Below are positions 51,544 to 59,875 of a stretch of DNA of 64,000 bases, piece by piece. The translations under genes and the position numbers were made by a program. Numbering within the stretch: position 1 is the first letter of the stretch; the number at the start of each line of letters is the position of its first letter. The stretch is taken from the NCBI GenBank assembly GCA_963816985.1, contig CAWFMF010000004.1, positions 2,232,001 to 2,296,000 on the forward strand, written 5' to 3'. Source of the stretch: JAIVJM01 sp963816985. GTDB lineage: Bacteria; Acidobacteriota; Blastocatellia; Pyrinomonadales; Pyrinomonadaceae. The notes under the pieces are model-generated. The model saw only the letters and a program-made list of their open reading frames with translations. It was not told where the DNA came from and made no database searches.

Positions 51544-52206
51544 TTACGCGCGGATGACGGGCAGGGTTCTGTTTTTCGCCCGCGCGCGCCGCGCGTAGTT
51601 TCCTTGTCCTGCGGGCTCGCGCCGCGCGCCCCACACGCGCGCGAGCCTTTCCAACTCCGAGCCGTCCGCTTCGGGGTCAACCAAAGAGAGCCAGACGGGC
51701 ACGGGGAGCCAGGCCCACGCCGCGCCGTAGACTTCCGTATTCAAACGCTCGACGCGACGCTCCGCGCGCCATTGCAAATCGAGCGGCGGCACGTCCTCCC
51801 AGTTGTCGTAGCAGGCGTGCTGGACGCACGGCGCGGGCTTGGCGCGTCGGTGGACGAGGCAGCCTACGCCCGGCTCGAACAGCGGGCACGAGAAGGTCTG
51901 CGCGAAGGTGTCGCCCGCAGTGTTCAAGCCGTAACGCTCGACAGCCGCGCGCGCCCGCGCATAAACGGCGCGTCTCGCTTCGTCGTCGAGGCGCGGCGTG
52001 CGCCGGAGTGTCTCGCGGATGGCGACGGCTTCGAGGCGCGTGATGTGGACGTTGACGAAGTGCGCGTCGGTGCAGCAGACGCCGGGCGTCGGGCACACTC
52101 GACAGTCGCGCGCCGCGCGCTCGTAGCCGAGCTTGACGTGTGTCTGGAAGGCGGCCTTGCCGCGCTGAAGTTGCGCGAGCGCCGCCGACTCCGAAAGTCT
52201 TCTCAT
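51544..52206 (-). CDS. YkgJ-like cysteine-cluster protein
   Basis: A 220-residue cytoplasmic protein with clustered cysteines: CRVCPTPGVCCTDAHF near residue 37, then SCPLFEPGVGCLVHRRAKPA and CVQHACYDNW. The pattern CxxC...CC...CPLL-like...GC...RP..C is that of the YkgJ/Fe-S or zinc-chelating cluster family. Enzymatic activity is unknown. Its ATG shares one base with the stop of tlyA (TGATG), so the two are translated together; a role alongside rRNA modification is possible but unproven. Confidence 0.78.
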   Translation of the reverse strand: MRRLSESAALAQLQRGKAAFQTHVKLGYERAARDCRVCPTPGVCCTDAHFVNVHITRLEAVAIRETLRRTPRLDDEARRAVYARARAAVERYGLNTAGDTFAQTFSCPLFEPGVGCLVHRRAKPAPCVQHACYDNWEDVPPLDLQWRAERRVERLNTEVYGAAWAWLPVPVWLSLVDPEADGSELERLARVWGARREPAGQGNYARRARAKNRTLPVIRA

Positions 52207-52958
52207 CAAGTGTCCTTCGCCCGCTCGTAGAGGGCGAGAAATTCGCGGTTGCCGTCCGCGCCCGTGATGGGCGATTCGATGACGCCGCCGACGCGCAGGC
52301 CGAGCGCACGGGCGGCGGCGTTCACTTCTTCGACGACGCGCGCGTGCTGCGCCGGGTCGCTGACGATGCCGCCCTTGCCGACTTCACCTTTGCCCACCTC
52401 GAACTGCGGCTTGACGAGGACGACGGCGCGGCCTTCATCTTTCAAAAGCGGGACGAGCGCGGGCAAAACCTTCGTCGCCGAGATGAAAGAGACATCCATC
52501 ACGACGAGGTCAAACCGCTCCTCGAAGTCGGTCTGGCTCAGGTGGCGCGCGTTGACGCCCTCGCGGACTTCGACGCGAGCGTCCGTCCGCAGCCGCCAGT
52601 CTATCTGGTTGTGGCCCACGTCGAGCGCCACGACGCGCCGCGCGCCATGTTGCAGGAGGCAGTCGGTGAAGCCCCCGGTCGAAGCCCCCACGTCGAGGCA
52701 AGTGAGCCCCTCGACATCGAGGCCGAACTCTTTGAGCGCCCGCTCCATCTTCAACCCGCCGCGCCCGACGTATCGCGCCGCCGGGTCTTCCGCCCCGCGC
52801 ACGCGCAAAGGCGCGTCCGCGGGGAAAGTCTCCGAAGGCTTCTCGACCCGCTGCTCGCCGACCAGGACCGCGCCCGCCATCACGAGCGCCTGCGCCCGCG
52901 TCCGCGAAGGCGCGAGCCCACGCTCAACCAGCAGCTTATCTACACGCTCCCGCTTCAC
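52206..52958 (-). CDS. tlyA: TlyA-family rRNA methyltransferase
   Basis: A 250-residue protein with an N-terminal S4 RNA-binding domain (KRERVDKLLVERGLAPSRTRAQALV) and a FtsJ-like SAM methyltransferase (VEGLTCLDVGASTGGFTDCL is the SAM loop; VVALDVGHNQIDWRL; DLVVMDVSFISATKVLP). TlyA 2'-O-methylates cytidines in 16S/23S rRNA and is linked to capreomycin susceptibility; the family was once called haemolysin A. The S4 domain is complete, so activity on 16S rRNA is plausible. Followed by the coupled cysteine-cluster gene. Confidence 0.93.
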   Translation of the reverse strand: MKRERVDKLLVERGLAPSRTRAQALVMAGAVLVGEQRVEKPSETFPADAPLRVRGAEDPAARYVGRGGLKMERALKEFGLDVEGLTCLDVGASTGGFTDCLLQHGARRVVALDVGHNQIDWRLRTDARVEVREGVNARHLSQTDFEERFDLVVMDVSFISATKVLPALVPLLKDEGRAVVLVKPQFEVGKGEVGKGGIVSDPAQHARVVEEVNAAARALGLRVGGVIESPITGADGNREFLALYERAKDT

Positions 52959-52997
52959 GGAAAAACTTTAAGGGGAAAAGGGAAGAAAGGAAAGTCA

Positions 52998-53067
52998 GAA
53001 GTCAGAACGCTGAACGCTGAACTGAAGAGCCTCGTCTTTCAGTTCAGCGTTCATCGTTCTGACTTCT
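52998..53067. repeat. Palindromic repeat family D, copy 3 (short)
   Basis: AGAAGTCAGAACGCTGAACG at the left and CGTTCTGACTTCT at the right form a palindrome with a short AGAGCCTCGTCT loop. It has the outer arms of the 135-bp copies without the inner CTGAAAA arrays. It lies between tlyA and the membrane-anchored hypothetical. Confidence 0.82.
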
Positions 53068-53074
53068 GCGTTTC

Positions 53075-53833
53075 TTATTCCGGCTGGCCTTCGAAGATGC
53101 CGCGCACGCGGTCAACGGAGCGTGTGCGGTTGGCGCGTCGCTCGCGTCGTTCGGCTCGGCGCTCGGCGCGACGCTCGCGGCGGAAGATGATTTCGTCGGA
53201 GAGACGTGCCTGAGGTTCGTCGTCATCGTCGCGGGCCACTTCGCGTGAGCCGACGCGCTCGGCGCGGGGAGTCCGCCGCGCGGGCTCGGCGTCGCGCTCG
53301 TCCTTCTTGCCTCGCTTGGGCGTGCTCGCTTCGGCGTCGCGTTCGGCGACCTTGCGCGGCTCAGGGGCCGGAGCCTTCTCGGCCTCTTCCTTCTTCGCGT
53401 CGTCTGTTTTCTTCTCGTCGTCCACGGGCGGCTCGACGACTTCAGACGAAACCACCTCCGCGTCGGGCTCGGCCTCCTGCGCGGGCAGCGACGCGGACAC
53501 TTCGCCCGCAGAGGCGACCGGCGGCGCTTCCTCCGAGGTCTCCGGCGGAGCGGTTTGTGTGTCGGCGGTCGCGTTCTCCGTCGAGCGGTGCTGGTAGAAA
53601 TAGAGCCCCGCCCCGCCGACGATCACCCCGGCGAGCGCGGAGACGAGGACGAGCGCGAGCGGCCATGAAGCGCGGCGTCGCGCGCCGTTATACGGCACAT
53701 CTACCGCGCCGGGCGGGACTTCCGCGAACGGCACGACGGGCTGCGCCTGCACGGTCTCTTCCGCGTCGAAGCGCGGCGTGACGAGCGTCTCTTCAGGCTC
53801 GCCGGTCGGCAATGTGTGCGAGGATTCTTTCAT
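53075..53833 (-). CDS. Membrane-anchored hypothetical with long charged disordered domain
   Basis: A 252-residue protein: 50 hydrophilic residues, one membrane helix (SWPLALVLVSALAGVIVGGA, residues 60-79), then a long Pro/Glu/Lys-rich region and an Arg-rich C-terminus (RRAERRAERRERRANRTRS). The type II topology would put the charged tail outside the cytoplasm. No domain is recognised. A sigma-54-type site lies about 53 bases upstream of the start. Confidence 0.68.
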   Translation of the reverse strand: MKESSHTLPTGEPEETLVTPRFDAEETVQAQPVVPFAEVPPGAVDVPYNGARRRASWPLALVLVSALAGVIVGGAGLYFYQHRSTENATADTQTAPPETSEEAPPVASAGEVSASLPAQEAEPDAEVVSSEVVEPPVDDEKKTDDAKKEEAEKAPAPEPRKVAERDAEASTPKRGKKDERDAEPARRTPRAERVGSREVARDDDDEPQARLSDEIIFRRERRAERRAERRERRANRTRSVDRVRGIFEGQPE

Positions 53834-53885
53834 CTTCTCTCCGAATCAAAGGCTTACGAACTGACGTGTCCTCCAATTACTCATG

Positions 53886-53900
53886 GCAACTTCAAGGCCA
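53886..53900 (-). promoter_or_regulatory. Sigma-54 promoter candidate for the gene at 53833
   Basis: On the minus strand TGGCCTTGAAGTTGC matches the -24 (TGGC) and -12 (TTGC) elements with exact spacing. It is 53 bases before the start codon. The rest of the gap up to 54097 shows nothing else I can name. Confidence 0.4.
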
Positions 53901-54097
53901 CAGTCCGTCGGCTTTTAGATGTCGGCGCGCGCGGCCCCGGCTGTTCTCAATAAATTGCAAAATAGTTGCAGTTACGTTAGTCCGGGGCGTGGGCGCGGCG
54001 GGTTCGGGCCGAAGGCCGAGGGGCGGGCGACGACCGAAAACGTGCGCTTTAAGGACGGTCTGGGTTGCGGTTTGGAGAAGGTTCGGGGGGAGGGAAT

Positions 54098-55399
54098 TTA
54101 GAGCGGGGCCGAGCCCCCTGCTTGAGTCTCCGAACGGGTCGTCCAGTCGAGCAGCGGGCGGACGACGCCGGGCAGCGGGCCGACGTAATCGCCGCGCGCC
54201 GTGCCCGCGCCCTCGTCGTCGAAGACCTGAAAGGCGACGGCGTTCGCCTCGCGCGCGTGGAGCGCGTTGGAGGGGACGTGCGACATCAGAGAGACGTGCG
54301 CGACGTGGCTCCCTTCGGCGAGGAGGTTGCCGGGAATCGTGACGGCGCTCGTATAGAGCCCTTCGGCGCGCTCTTCGCGCCGCCACTCGTCGCCCGTGTC
54401 GTGCGTGCTGAAGAGTTCCGTGCCCTCCTCGTTGCGCAACTCGACGACGGGCAGAGCGGTCGAGCCCGGCGCGAGCACGTCGTAAGTGACCTCGATGCGG
54501 AAGGGCCGACGGATGTCCACGGCGGCTGTCGTCGCGCCCGCTTCGTCGCAGACGCGCACGCGCCTGAGCCGCGCGAAGCGGTCGCCGGGCGCGTCCTTAT
54601 CGTTCGTCCACACGCGCTCGGCCCCGGCCTTCCAACTTGAGCTGAGGTAACGACCGACGACCGCCTGCGGGTCGCCGTCGCTCACGACCTCGCCGCCTTC
54701 CAAGAGGAGGACGCGCTTACAGAGGCGCGTGATGGCGGGCATGCTGTGCGAGACGAAGAAGATGGTGCGCCCCTGCCGCCGGATGTCGCGCATCTTGTCG
54801 AGGCACTTCTGCTGGAAGGCGGCGTCGCCGACCGCGAGCACTTCGTCCATGATGAGGATTTCGGGTTCGAGGTGCGCGGCGACCGAGAAGGCGAGCCGCA
54901 CGTACATCCCCGAAGAGTAAAACTTGACCGGCGTCTCGATGAACTTTTCCACTTCGGCGAAGGCGACTATCTCGTCGAACTTGCGCGCGATCTCCGCCTT
55001 CCTCATGCCGAGAATCGCGCCGTTCAGGAAGACGTTTTCGCGCCCCGAAAGGTCTGGGTGAAAACCCGTCCCGACTTCCAGAAGACTCCCCACTCGCCCG
55101 CCGAGGACGACTCGCCCGCGCGTCGGCTTCGTGATGCGCGAGAGGATTTTCAGGAGCGTTGACTTGCCCGCGCCGTTGTGTCCGACGATGCCGAGCAGCT
55201 CGCCCTGCCCCACTTCGAGGCTCACGTCCTTAAGCGCCCAGAGAACTTTTCGCCGTTCGACCTCCTCCCCGCCCCTGCGCCTGAACGGGGCGGCGAGCGC
55301 GCCGCCGATCATCTCGCGGAAGGTCTCGTAGCCGGGGTGCAAGGCCCCGATGCGGTAGCGCTTGCTGACGTTCTCGATGCTGACAATCGGCTTCATCAC
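54098..55399 (-). CDS. wzt: ABC transporter ATPase for polysaccharide export (Wzt type)
   Basis: A 433-residue ATPase. The N-terminal ABC domain has Walker A VGHNGAGKS (72-80), the polysaccharide-export marker LSGRENVFLNGAILGM, signature SSGMYVRLAFSVA, Walker B ILIMDEVLAVGD, and H-loop VSHSMPAI. The extra C-terminal domain of about 170 residues (residues 260-433; RVRVCDEAGATTAAVDIRR onward) is a Wzt carbohydrate-binding domain that recognises the modified end of the glycan. It pairs with the permease nine bases upstream on the same strand and exports O-antigen-like or teichoic-like glycans across the inner membrane. Confidence 0.94.
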   Translation of the reverse strand: MMKPIVSIENVSKRYRIGALHPGYETFREMIGGALAAPFRRRGGEEVERRKVLWALKDVSLEVGQGELLGIVGHNGAGKSTLLKILSRITKPTRGRVVLGGRVGSLLEVGTGFHPDLSGRENVFLNGAILGMRKAEIARKFDEIVAFAEVEKFIETPVKFYSSGMYVRLAFSVAAHLEPEILIMDEVLAVGDAAFQQKCLDKMRDIRRQGRTIFFVSHSMPAITRLCKRVLLLEGGEVVSDGDPQAVVGRYLSSSWKAGAERVWTNDKDAPGDRFARLRRVRVCDEAGATTAAVDIRRPFRIEVTYDVLAPGSTALPVVELRNEEGTELFSTHDTGDEWRREERAEGLYTSAVTIPGNLLAEGSHVAHVSLMSHVPSNALHAREANAVAFQVFDDEGAGTARGDYVGPLPGVVRPLLDWTTRSETQAGGSAPL

Positions 55400-55407
55400 T
55401 TAAGACA

Positions 55408-56331
55408 TCAAATCACGTCGGCGAAGGAGTCTTCGGCGCGGCGGAAGACGTAGACGGCGACGACGACGAGCGCGACGGAGACCGCCGCCGAGACGCCTAT
55501 CAACTTCCAGTCGAACGCGTCGCCCGCGAGCGCCGCGCGGAAGCCTTCGAGGACGCCCGTCAAAGGGTTGAGCAGGAAGAGCCAACGCCAACGCCCGTCC
55601 ACGATGCTCGAAGGGTAGACGACCGGCGAGGCGAACATCCAGAACTGCATGACGAAGGGGAGCGCGTGCCGGAGGTCTCTGTACCTGACCGTCAGAGCCG
55701 CGACCATCATCCCGACGCCGAGCGCGAGCAGGGTCGTCACGAGCACGAAGACGGGCAGCATCAGAAGGCCCCACGTCAGCGCGACGCCGTAATAGACGCC
55801 GAGCGCGACGAGCAGCAGAGAGGCGATGCCGAGGTCGAAGAGCCCCGCGCCGACCGCCGCCGCCGGGATAAACATGCGGGGGAAGTAGACCTTCGTGATG
55901 AGGTTCGAGTTGCTGACGAGGCTGTTGGTGCCGTTCGTCACCCCGCCCGCGAAGAACGTCCAGAGGAGGAGCCCCGAATAGGCGAAGAGCGGGTAAGGGA
56001 GCTTCCCGGCGTCGAGCCGCGCGAAGCGGTTGAAGACGAGCGTCACGACGAGCATCAGCATCAAGGGCTGAATGATGACCCACGCCGCGCCCATCAACGT
56101 CTGCTTGTAGCGCACCTTGATGTCGCGCAGGGTGAGGAAGTAGAGCAACTCGCGGTAGTCCCAGACCTCCGCCAGATTGAGCCGCACGCCCGACTCCTCG
56201 GACTCGATGACGACGCGCGGCCCTTCGTGGAGGGGAGTCAAACTTTCCTCTACGGGTGCGGCCCCGGCGGCGTCCGTGGCGTGTGGCGTGTGGCGCGCGC
56301 GGCCCGCACTTTCGCTGGTCTTGAGGCTCAT
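55408..56331 (-). CDS. wzm: ABC transporter permease for polysaccharide export (Wzm type)
   Basis: A 307-residue ABC-2 permease with six membrane helices after a long hydrophilic N-terminus of about 70 residues. ELLYFLTLRDIKVRYKQTLMGAAW is the typical Wzm/TagG entrance sequence. FAYSGLLLWTFFAGGVTNGTNSLVSN and AFVMQFWMFASPVVYPSSIV-type segments follow. It forms the channel for the Wzt ATPase. The unusual N-terminal extension is rich in Ala/Thr/Glu. Confidence 0.93.
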   Translation of the reverse strand: MSLKTSESAGRARHTPHATDAAGAAPVEESLTPLHEGPRVVIESEESGVRLNLAEVWDYRELLYFLTLRDIKVRYKQTLMGAAWVIIQPLMLMLVVTLVFNRFARLDAGKLPYPLFAYSGLLLWTFFAGGVTNGTNSLVSNSNLITKVYFPRMFIPAAAVGAGLFDLGIASLLLVALGVYYGVALTWGLLMLPVFVLVTTLLALGVGMMVAALTVRYRDLRHALPFVMQFWMFASPVVYPSSIVDGRWRWLFLLNPLTGVLEGFRAALAGDAFDWKLIGVSAAVSVALVVVAVYVFRRAEDSFADVI

Positions 56332-56385
56332 TTTCTCAGGGTGCGAGTCTAGACACCGTGGGCGGGGGCGTCAAGGAAGGCCACA

Positions 56386-56480
56386 ACAGTACCGCGAGCA
56401 GTAACAGTACCGCGAGCAGTAGCGAGCGGGTTGAGTTTCGTTAACGTCAACCCACCCGAAAGACTGCTCGCGGTACTGTT
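56386..56480. repeat. Palindromic repeat family A, copy 3
   Basis: A direct doublet (CAGTACCGCGAGCAGTA twice), then the repeat body with TAGCGAGCGGGTTGAG, a loop around GTTAACG, and the inverted end ACTGCTCGCGGTACTG. It lies upstream of wzm and downstream of the RRM gene. Confidence 0.83.
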
Positions 56481-56488
56481 GAAAGAGA

Positions 56489-56530
56489 GAAGCCCCGCGC
56501 GAATCTTTTTAGAGACTCACGCGGGGCTTC
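56489..56530 (-). terminator. Hairpin terminator of the RRM gene
   Basis: Arms GAAGCCCCGCG (56489-56499) and CGCGGGGCTTC (56520-56530) with a 20-base loop, about 75 bases after the RRM stop on the minus strand, followed by a T/C-rich stretch. Confidence 0.65.
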
Positions 56531-56605
56531 ATCTTTTAAATCGCGGACGGGGTGGCCGAAGTCCTGAGCGTCGCCGAGGACGACCGCCTCCGAGCCCGAA
56601 TTATC

Positions 56606-56956
56606 TTAGTAGCGACGGTTGCCGCCGCCGCCGCCGTAGCCGCCGCCACCGCCGCGGTTACCGCCGCCGCCGCCGAAGCCGCCGCGACCACCGCCGCCGC
56701 CGCCGCCTTCGCGGGGCTTGGCTTCGTTAACGGTCAGGGCACGACCGCCGATTTCCTTGCCGTTGAACTGCGAGATGGCCGCCTCGCCCTCTTCCTTCGA
56801 GGACATTTCGACGAAGCCGAAGCCGCGCGAACGGCCCGTGTCACGGTCTTCGATGACGTTGGCCGACTCGACCGTGCCCGCCTGACCGAAAAGCTCCTGC
56901 AAATCTTCGGCGGAAGTCTGGAACGAGAGGTTCCCGACGTAAAGTTTCATGGACAT
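56606..56956 (-). CDS. Glycine-rich RRM RNA-binding protein
   Basis: A 116-residue protein: one RRM (residues 3-80) with RNP2 KLYVGNLSFQ and RNP1 RSRGFGFVEM, then a Gly/Arg/Tyr-rich tail (GGGGGYGGGGGNRRY). It resembles cyanobacterial cold-induced Rbp proteins and is expected to bind single-stranded RNA as a chaperone. A leader of unknown length upstream (56957-57322) separates it from the divergent glycosyltransferase. GGGAGAAGG precedes the ATG. Confidence 0.93.
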   Translation of the reverse strand: MSMKLYVGNLSFQTSAEDLQELFGQAGTVESANVIEDRDTGRSRGFGFVEMSSKEEGEAAISQFNGKEIGGRALTVNEAKPREGGGGGGGRGGFGGGGGNRGGGGGYGGGGGNRRY

Positions 56957-57322
<366 letters not shown>

Positions 57323-58423
57323 ATGAGCCGTAAAGTCATCCTCCTCGGCCCGCTCCCGCCCCCTTTCGGCGGCGTCTCGGTCTATCTGAGCTTCCTTTTC
57401 GAGTACCTCAAGGGGCGCGTCGCCGCCGTCTGGGCCTACTACGGCGACGAAGCTTACGCGCGCGAAAAAGGCGTCCGCTTCTTCAAACACCGAAGGCTCG
57501 GACTCGTCCCGCTCCTGCTCCGCGAGGGGCGCGGGGCGCGCGTCCTCGACGCCACGCACTTTCACCTCGAACACCCGAACCCTCTGCTCCTCCCCGTCTG
57601 GCTCACCTTGAAGCGCCTGCTCGGCTTCGAGTGGTACAAGAACGTGCTCGACGGGTCGCTGCCCGCGCGCTACCGCGACTTCACTCCAGCGCGACGAAGG
57701 CTCTTCCAACGCGCCGTCGAGGCGGTGGACTGCTTCGTCGTCGTCGGCGAAGAGCTTCGGCGTTGGCTGCGCGAAGATATAAAAGTCCGGCAGCCGATCC
57801 ACGTCATCCCGTGCCTTCTGCCGATTCCGCGCAGGCATCTCGAAGCTCCGCTCTCAGCCGACGCGGAAGCGGCCCTCGCGTCTTACACGCGACGGGCGAA
57901 GCGGGTCTGCGCCGTCGGCGTCTTCATCGAAGACTACGGCTTCACGCACGTCGCCGAAGCCGTGGAGCGCGTGCGCGCCGAGACCGGAGAGGACATCGGC
58001 CTCGTCCTCCTCGACGGGACTTTCGCGCGCGATGAAGAGTACCGCGCACGCGTCCTCGGCGGGCGCGAGTGGGTGACGGTGTTGGAGAACGTGCCGAACA
58101 CGGGCGTCTATCAGATACTCAAACGCAGCGACGCCTTCGTCCGCGCCGTCGTCCGCGAGGGCTACGGCATCTCGCGCGTCGAGGCGACGTGGTGCGGCCT
58201 GCCCGTCGTCGCCACGCGCGCGGGCGAGACGCGCGGCCTTCTGCTCTACGACTTCGGCGACGTCGAGGCTCTGACGCGCCAACTCCACACGGCCCTCTTC
58301 GCGCCGCCGCTCGATGAGGTCGAGCGTTGGGCCGAACAATTCCGGCTCGAAGCCGAAGGACACCTCCGCGCGCTGGAAGAAGTTTTAGACCTCAAGGCGG
58401 AAGCCCGACCGACGGTCGTGTAA
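57323..58423 (+). CDS. Glycosyltransferase, GT4-like
   Basis: A 366-residue GT-B enzyme. The N-terminal glycine loop is LLGPLPPPFGGVSVYLSFL. The C-terminal Rossmann half has VLENVPNTGVYQILKRSDAF and VREGYGISRVEATWCGLPVV, equivalent to the family E-x7-E donor-binding block (here EGYGISRVE). It adds a sugar to a growing surface glycan, and the location near wzm/wzt supports that. The sugar is not predictable. Confidence 0.87.
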   Translation: MSRKVILLGPLPPPFGGVSVYLSFLFEYLKGRVAAVWAYYGDEAYAREKGVRFFKHRRLGLVPLLLREGRGARVLDATHFHLEHPNPLLLPVWLTLKRLLGFEWYKNVLDGSLPARYRDFTPARRRLFQRAVEAVDCFVVVGEELRRWLREDIKVRQPIHVIPCLLPIPRRHLEAPLSADAEAALASYTRRAKRVCAVGVFIEDYGFTHVAEAVERVRAETGEDIGLVLLDGTFARDEEYRARVLGGREWVTVLENVPNTGVYQILKRSDAFVRAVVREGYGISRVEATWCGLPVVATRAGETRGLLLYDFGDVEALTRQLHTALFAPPLDEVERWAEQFRLEAEGHLRALEEVLDLKAEARPTVV

Positions 58424-58506
58424 CGAATGAAGACGTTGCGCCTTTCGAGATGAGTGCGCGGTTTTAGTGCAAACGGGCGGGCGCGGCGGGCGCGGTTTTC
58501 TCCCGG

Positions 58507-58596
58507 CTTATCAGCCGATAAGTCGTCAAAACCTTTTCTTTTTTGAGTTTATCTGGTCGGGCAAGTCTCCGGCGGGCGGCTGGCATACCCGTTGCC
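58507..58596 (+). promoter_or_regulatory. Sigma-54 promoter (58581-58596) with palindromic enhancer (58507-58522)
   Basis: TGGCATACCCGTTGCC fits the -24/-12 consensus with exact GG-to-GC spacing and a start near 58608. Some 60 bases upstream of the -24 box is a perfect palindrome CTTATCAGCCGATAAG, a suitable site for an enhancer-binding activator. The pair precedes the tiny membrane protein at 58664. Confidence 0.65.
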
Positions 58597-58663
58597 AATG
58601 CATGTGTGCAAGAGGTTAGCGCAAAAGATTTTTACTGAAGACTAAGACAAGGAGAGTGAAACA

Positions 58664-58810
58664 ATGCTTTGGACGATTTTAGTGGTCTTGCTGGTGCTCT
58701 GGTTGCTGGGTCTTATCGGCGGCATCGGCGGTAGCCTGATTCACCTGCTGCTCGTCATCGCCCTCGTGGTTCTGGTCATCAACCTGCTGTCGGGCCGCCG
58801 GACGGTGTAG
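58664..58810 (+). CDS. lmo0937-family small membrane protein (48 aa)
   Basis: ATG at 58664 to TAG at 58808 gives 48 residues with two hydrophobic helices: MLWTILVVLLVLWLLGLI, a glycine turn (GGIGGS), LIHLLLVIALVVLVINLL, and SGRRTV. This is the pattern of the lmo0937 family, tiny membrane proteins abundant in many bacteria and often stress-induced. AAGGAGAG lies ahead of the ATG. It has its own sigma-54-type promoter upstream and a terminator hairpin downstream, so it is a monocistronic unit. Function unknown. Confidence 0.88.
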   Translation: MLWTILVVLLVLWLLGLIGGIGGSLIHLLLVIALVVLVINLLSGRRTV

Positions 58811-58955
58811 CCTCTCGCGGCTACGGCGGCACGCAGACAGAAGTTAAGACGGCAGTGGACGCTTAACAGTTCAGAATGCCTGTCGCGGCGGATGCTTCTG
58901 CCGCGACGGCTTCTCAAGGAGCCCCGGTATCACTACCGGAGCACGTCCACAACGG

Positions 58956-58997
58956 CAGCGCCCTTTTAATTTGGGGAGGGCGCTGCTTTATCTTTTT
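58956..58997 (+). terminator. Terminator hairpin after the small membrane gene
   Basis: GCAGCGCCC (58956-58964) pairs with GGGCGCTGC (58979-58987), followed by TTTATCTTTTT. A GC-rich hairpin (GTCGCGGC...GCCGCGAC) precedes it near 58880-58905. Confidence 0.82.
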
Positions 58998-59012
58998 CGA
59001 CGCCCGCCCGCC

Positions 59013-59522
59013 TTAACGACCCGCCACGAATTTGAGCGCCACGCCGTTCATGCAGTAGCGCAGGCCCGTCGGCTCCGGCCCGTCGTCGAAGACGTGTCCG
59101 AGGTGCGCGTCGCACCGCGCGCAGAGGACTTCGGTGCGCTCTTCGCCGAGACTCTTATCAACTTCTTCGCGGACGTGCGACTTCGCGACCGGAGCCCAGA
59201 AACTCGGCCAGCCCGTCCCCGAATCGAACTTCGCCTTCGAGCTGAAGAGCGACAGCCCGCAACACACGCACGCGAACGTCCCCCGCCCGTGCTCCTTGTT
59301 GAGCGGGCTCGTATAAGGCTCCTCCGTCCCCTTCAGACGCGTCACGCGGTACTGCTCCGGCGTCAGCAACCGCTTCCACTCCGCGTCCGTCTTAACTACC
59401 CTCCCGACGCCACGCCCGTTAGCTCTCTTATCAAACACGGGGCTCGCGCCTGACGCGAGTCGCTGCGCGCCGACGAACGCGCCGAAGGCAAGGCTCGACC
59501 GAATAAAGGAACGCCTGTCCAT
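59013..59522 (-). CDS. msrB: Methionine-R-sulfoxide reductase (MsrB), Tat-exported
   Basis: A 169-residue MsrB. The N-terminal MDRRSFIRSSLAFGAFVGAQ is a twin-arginine signal, so the enzyme probably repairs oxidised methionine in the periplasm. The SelR domain begins around residue 48. The zinc site is C85/C88 (FACVCCG) and C134/C137 (LCARCDAHLGHVFDDGP). The catalytic Cys157 is in RYCMNG, and SGTGWPSF is conserved. A start at 59522 gives the classical signal; the nine-residue extension is not needed. Confidence 0.95.
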   Translation of the reverse strand: MDRRSFIRSSLAFGAFVGAQRLASGASPVFDKRANGRGVGRVVKTDAEWKRLLTPEQYRVTRLKGTEEPYTSPLNKEHGRGTFACVCCGLSLFSSKAKFDSGTGWPSFWAPVAKSHVREEVDKSLGEERTEVLCARCDAHLGHVFDDGPEPTGLRYCMNGVALKFVAGR

Positions 59523-59875
59523 CTTCAAAACTCCTCCCACAAGACTCAAGCCCGGCGCGGCTGATCTTAAAAAAATGAGCCCGCCGCGAACTGCCCAATA
59601 TACGCGGCCCGCCGCGCCTCCGGATTCCGACGCCGACGCATTAGCCTCTCACGAAGCCGCGCGCAAAACAGGGACCATCGTGGGGACAATATAAGCCGCC
59701 GCCGGTGTATTAAATTTGTGTTGCTACTCTTCAACGTTATTAATAAAATGAACCCCTCGAAGTACCTCAAGCTCTGATAAGCCTCATCGGGGGAAAGCCA
59801 TATCGCCTTATTAATTCAAGGTAGTTAAATTGCATTAAGCCGTGAGAGAAAGCGCATGCACGGCTGGCTCTTTCT
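59523..59875. other. Intergenic A+T-richer stretch upstream of the accessory island
   Basis: A 353-base gap with no convincing gene. At 59838-59865 AGCCGTG and CACGGCT form a 7-bp stem just before the next start, loosely like the stems seen near the ORF start of group II introns, but no intron domain V or reverse transcriptase is present. Base composition falls from here on. Confidence 0.4.

Noticed and set aside
53919..54101. Short plus-strand frame in the gap beyond wzt (60 codons)
   Set aside because: No ribosome site or homology; it sits in a GC-rich gap that is more simply a promoter region.
59838..59865. Possible group II intron ORF-proximal stem
   Set aside because: No reverse transcriptase or domain V could be found, so it is only mentioned as a weak observation and not called as an intron.
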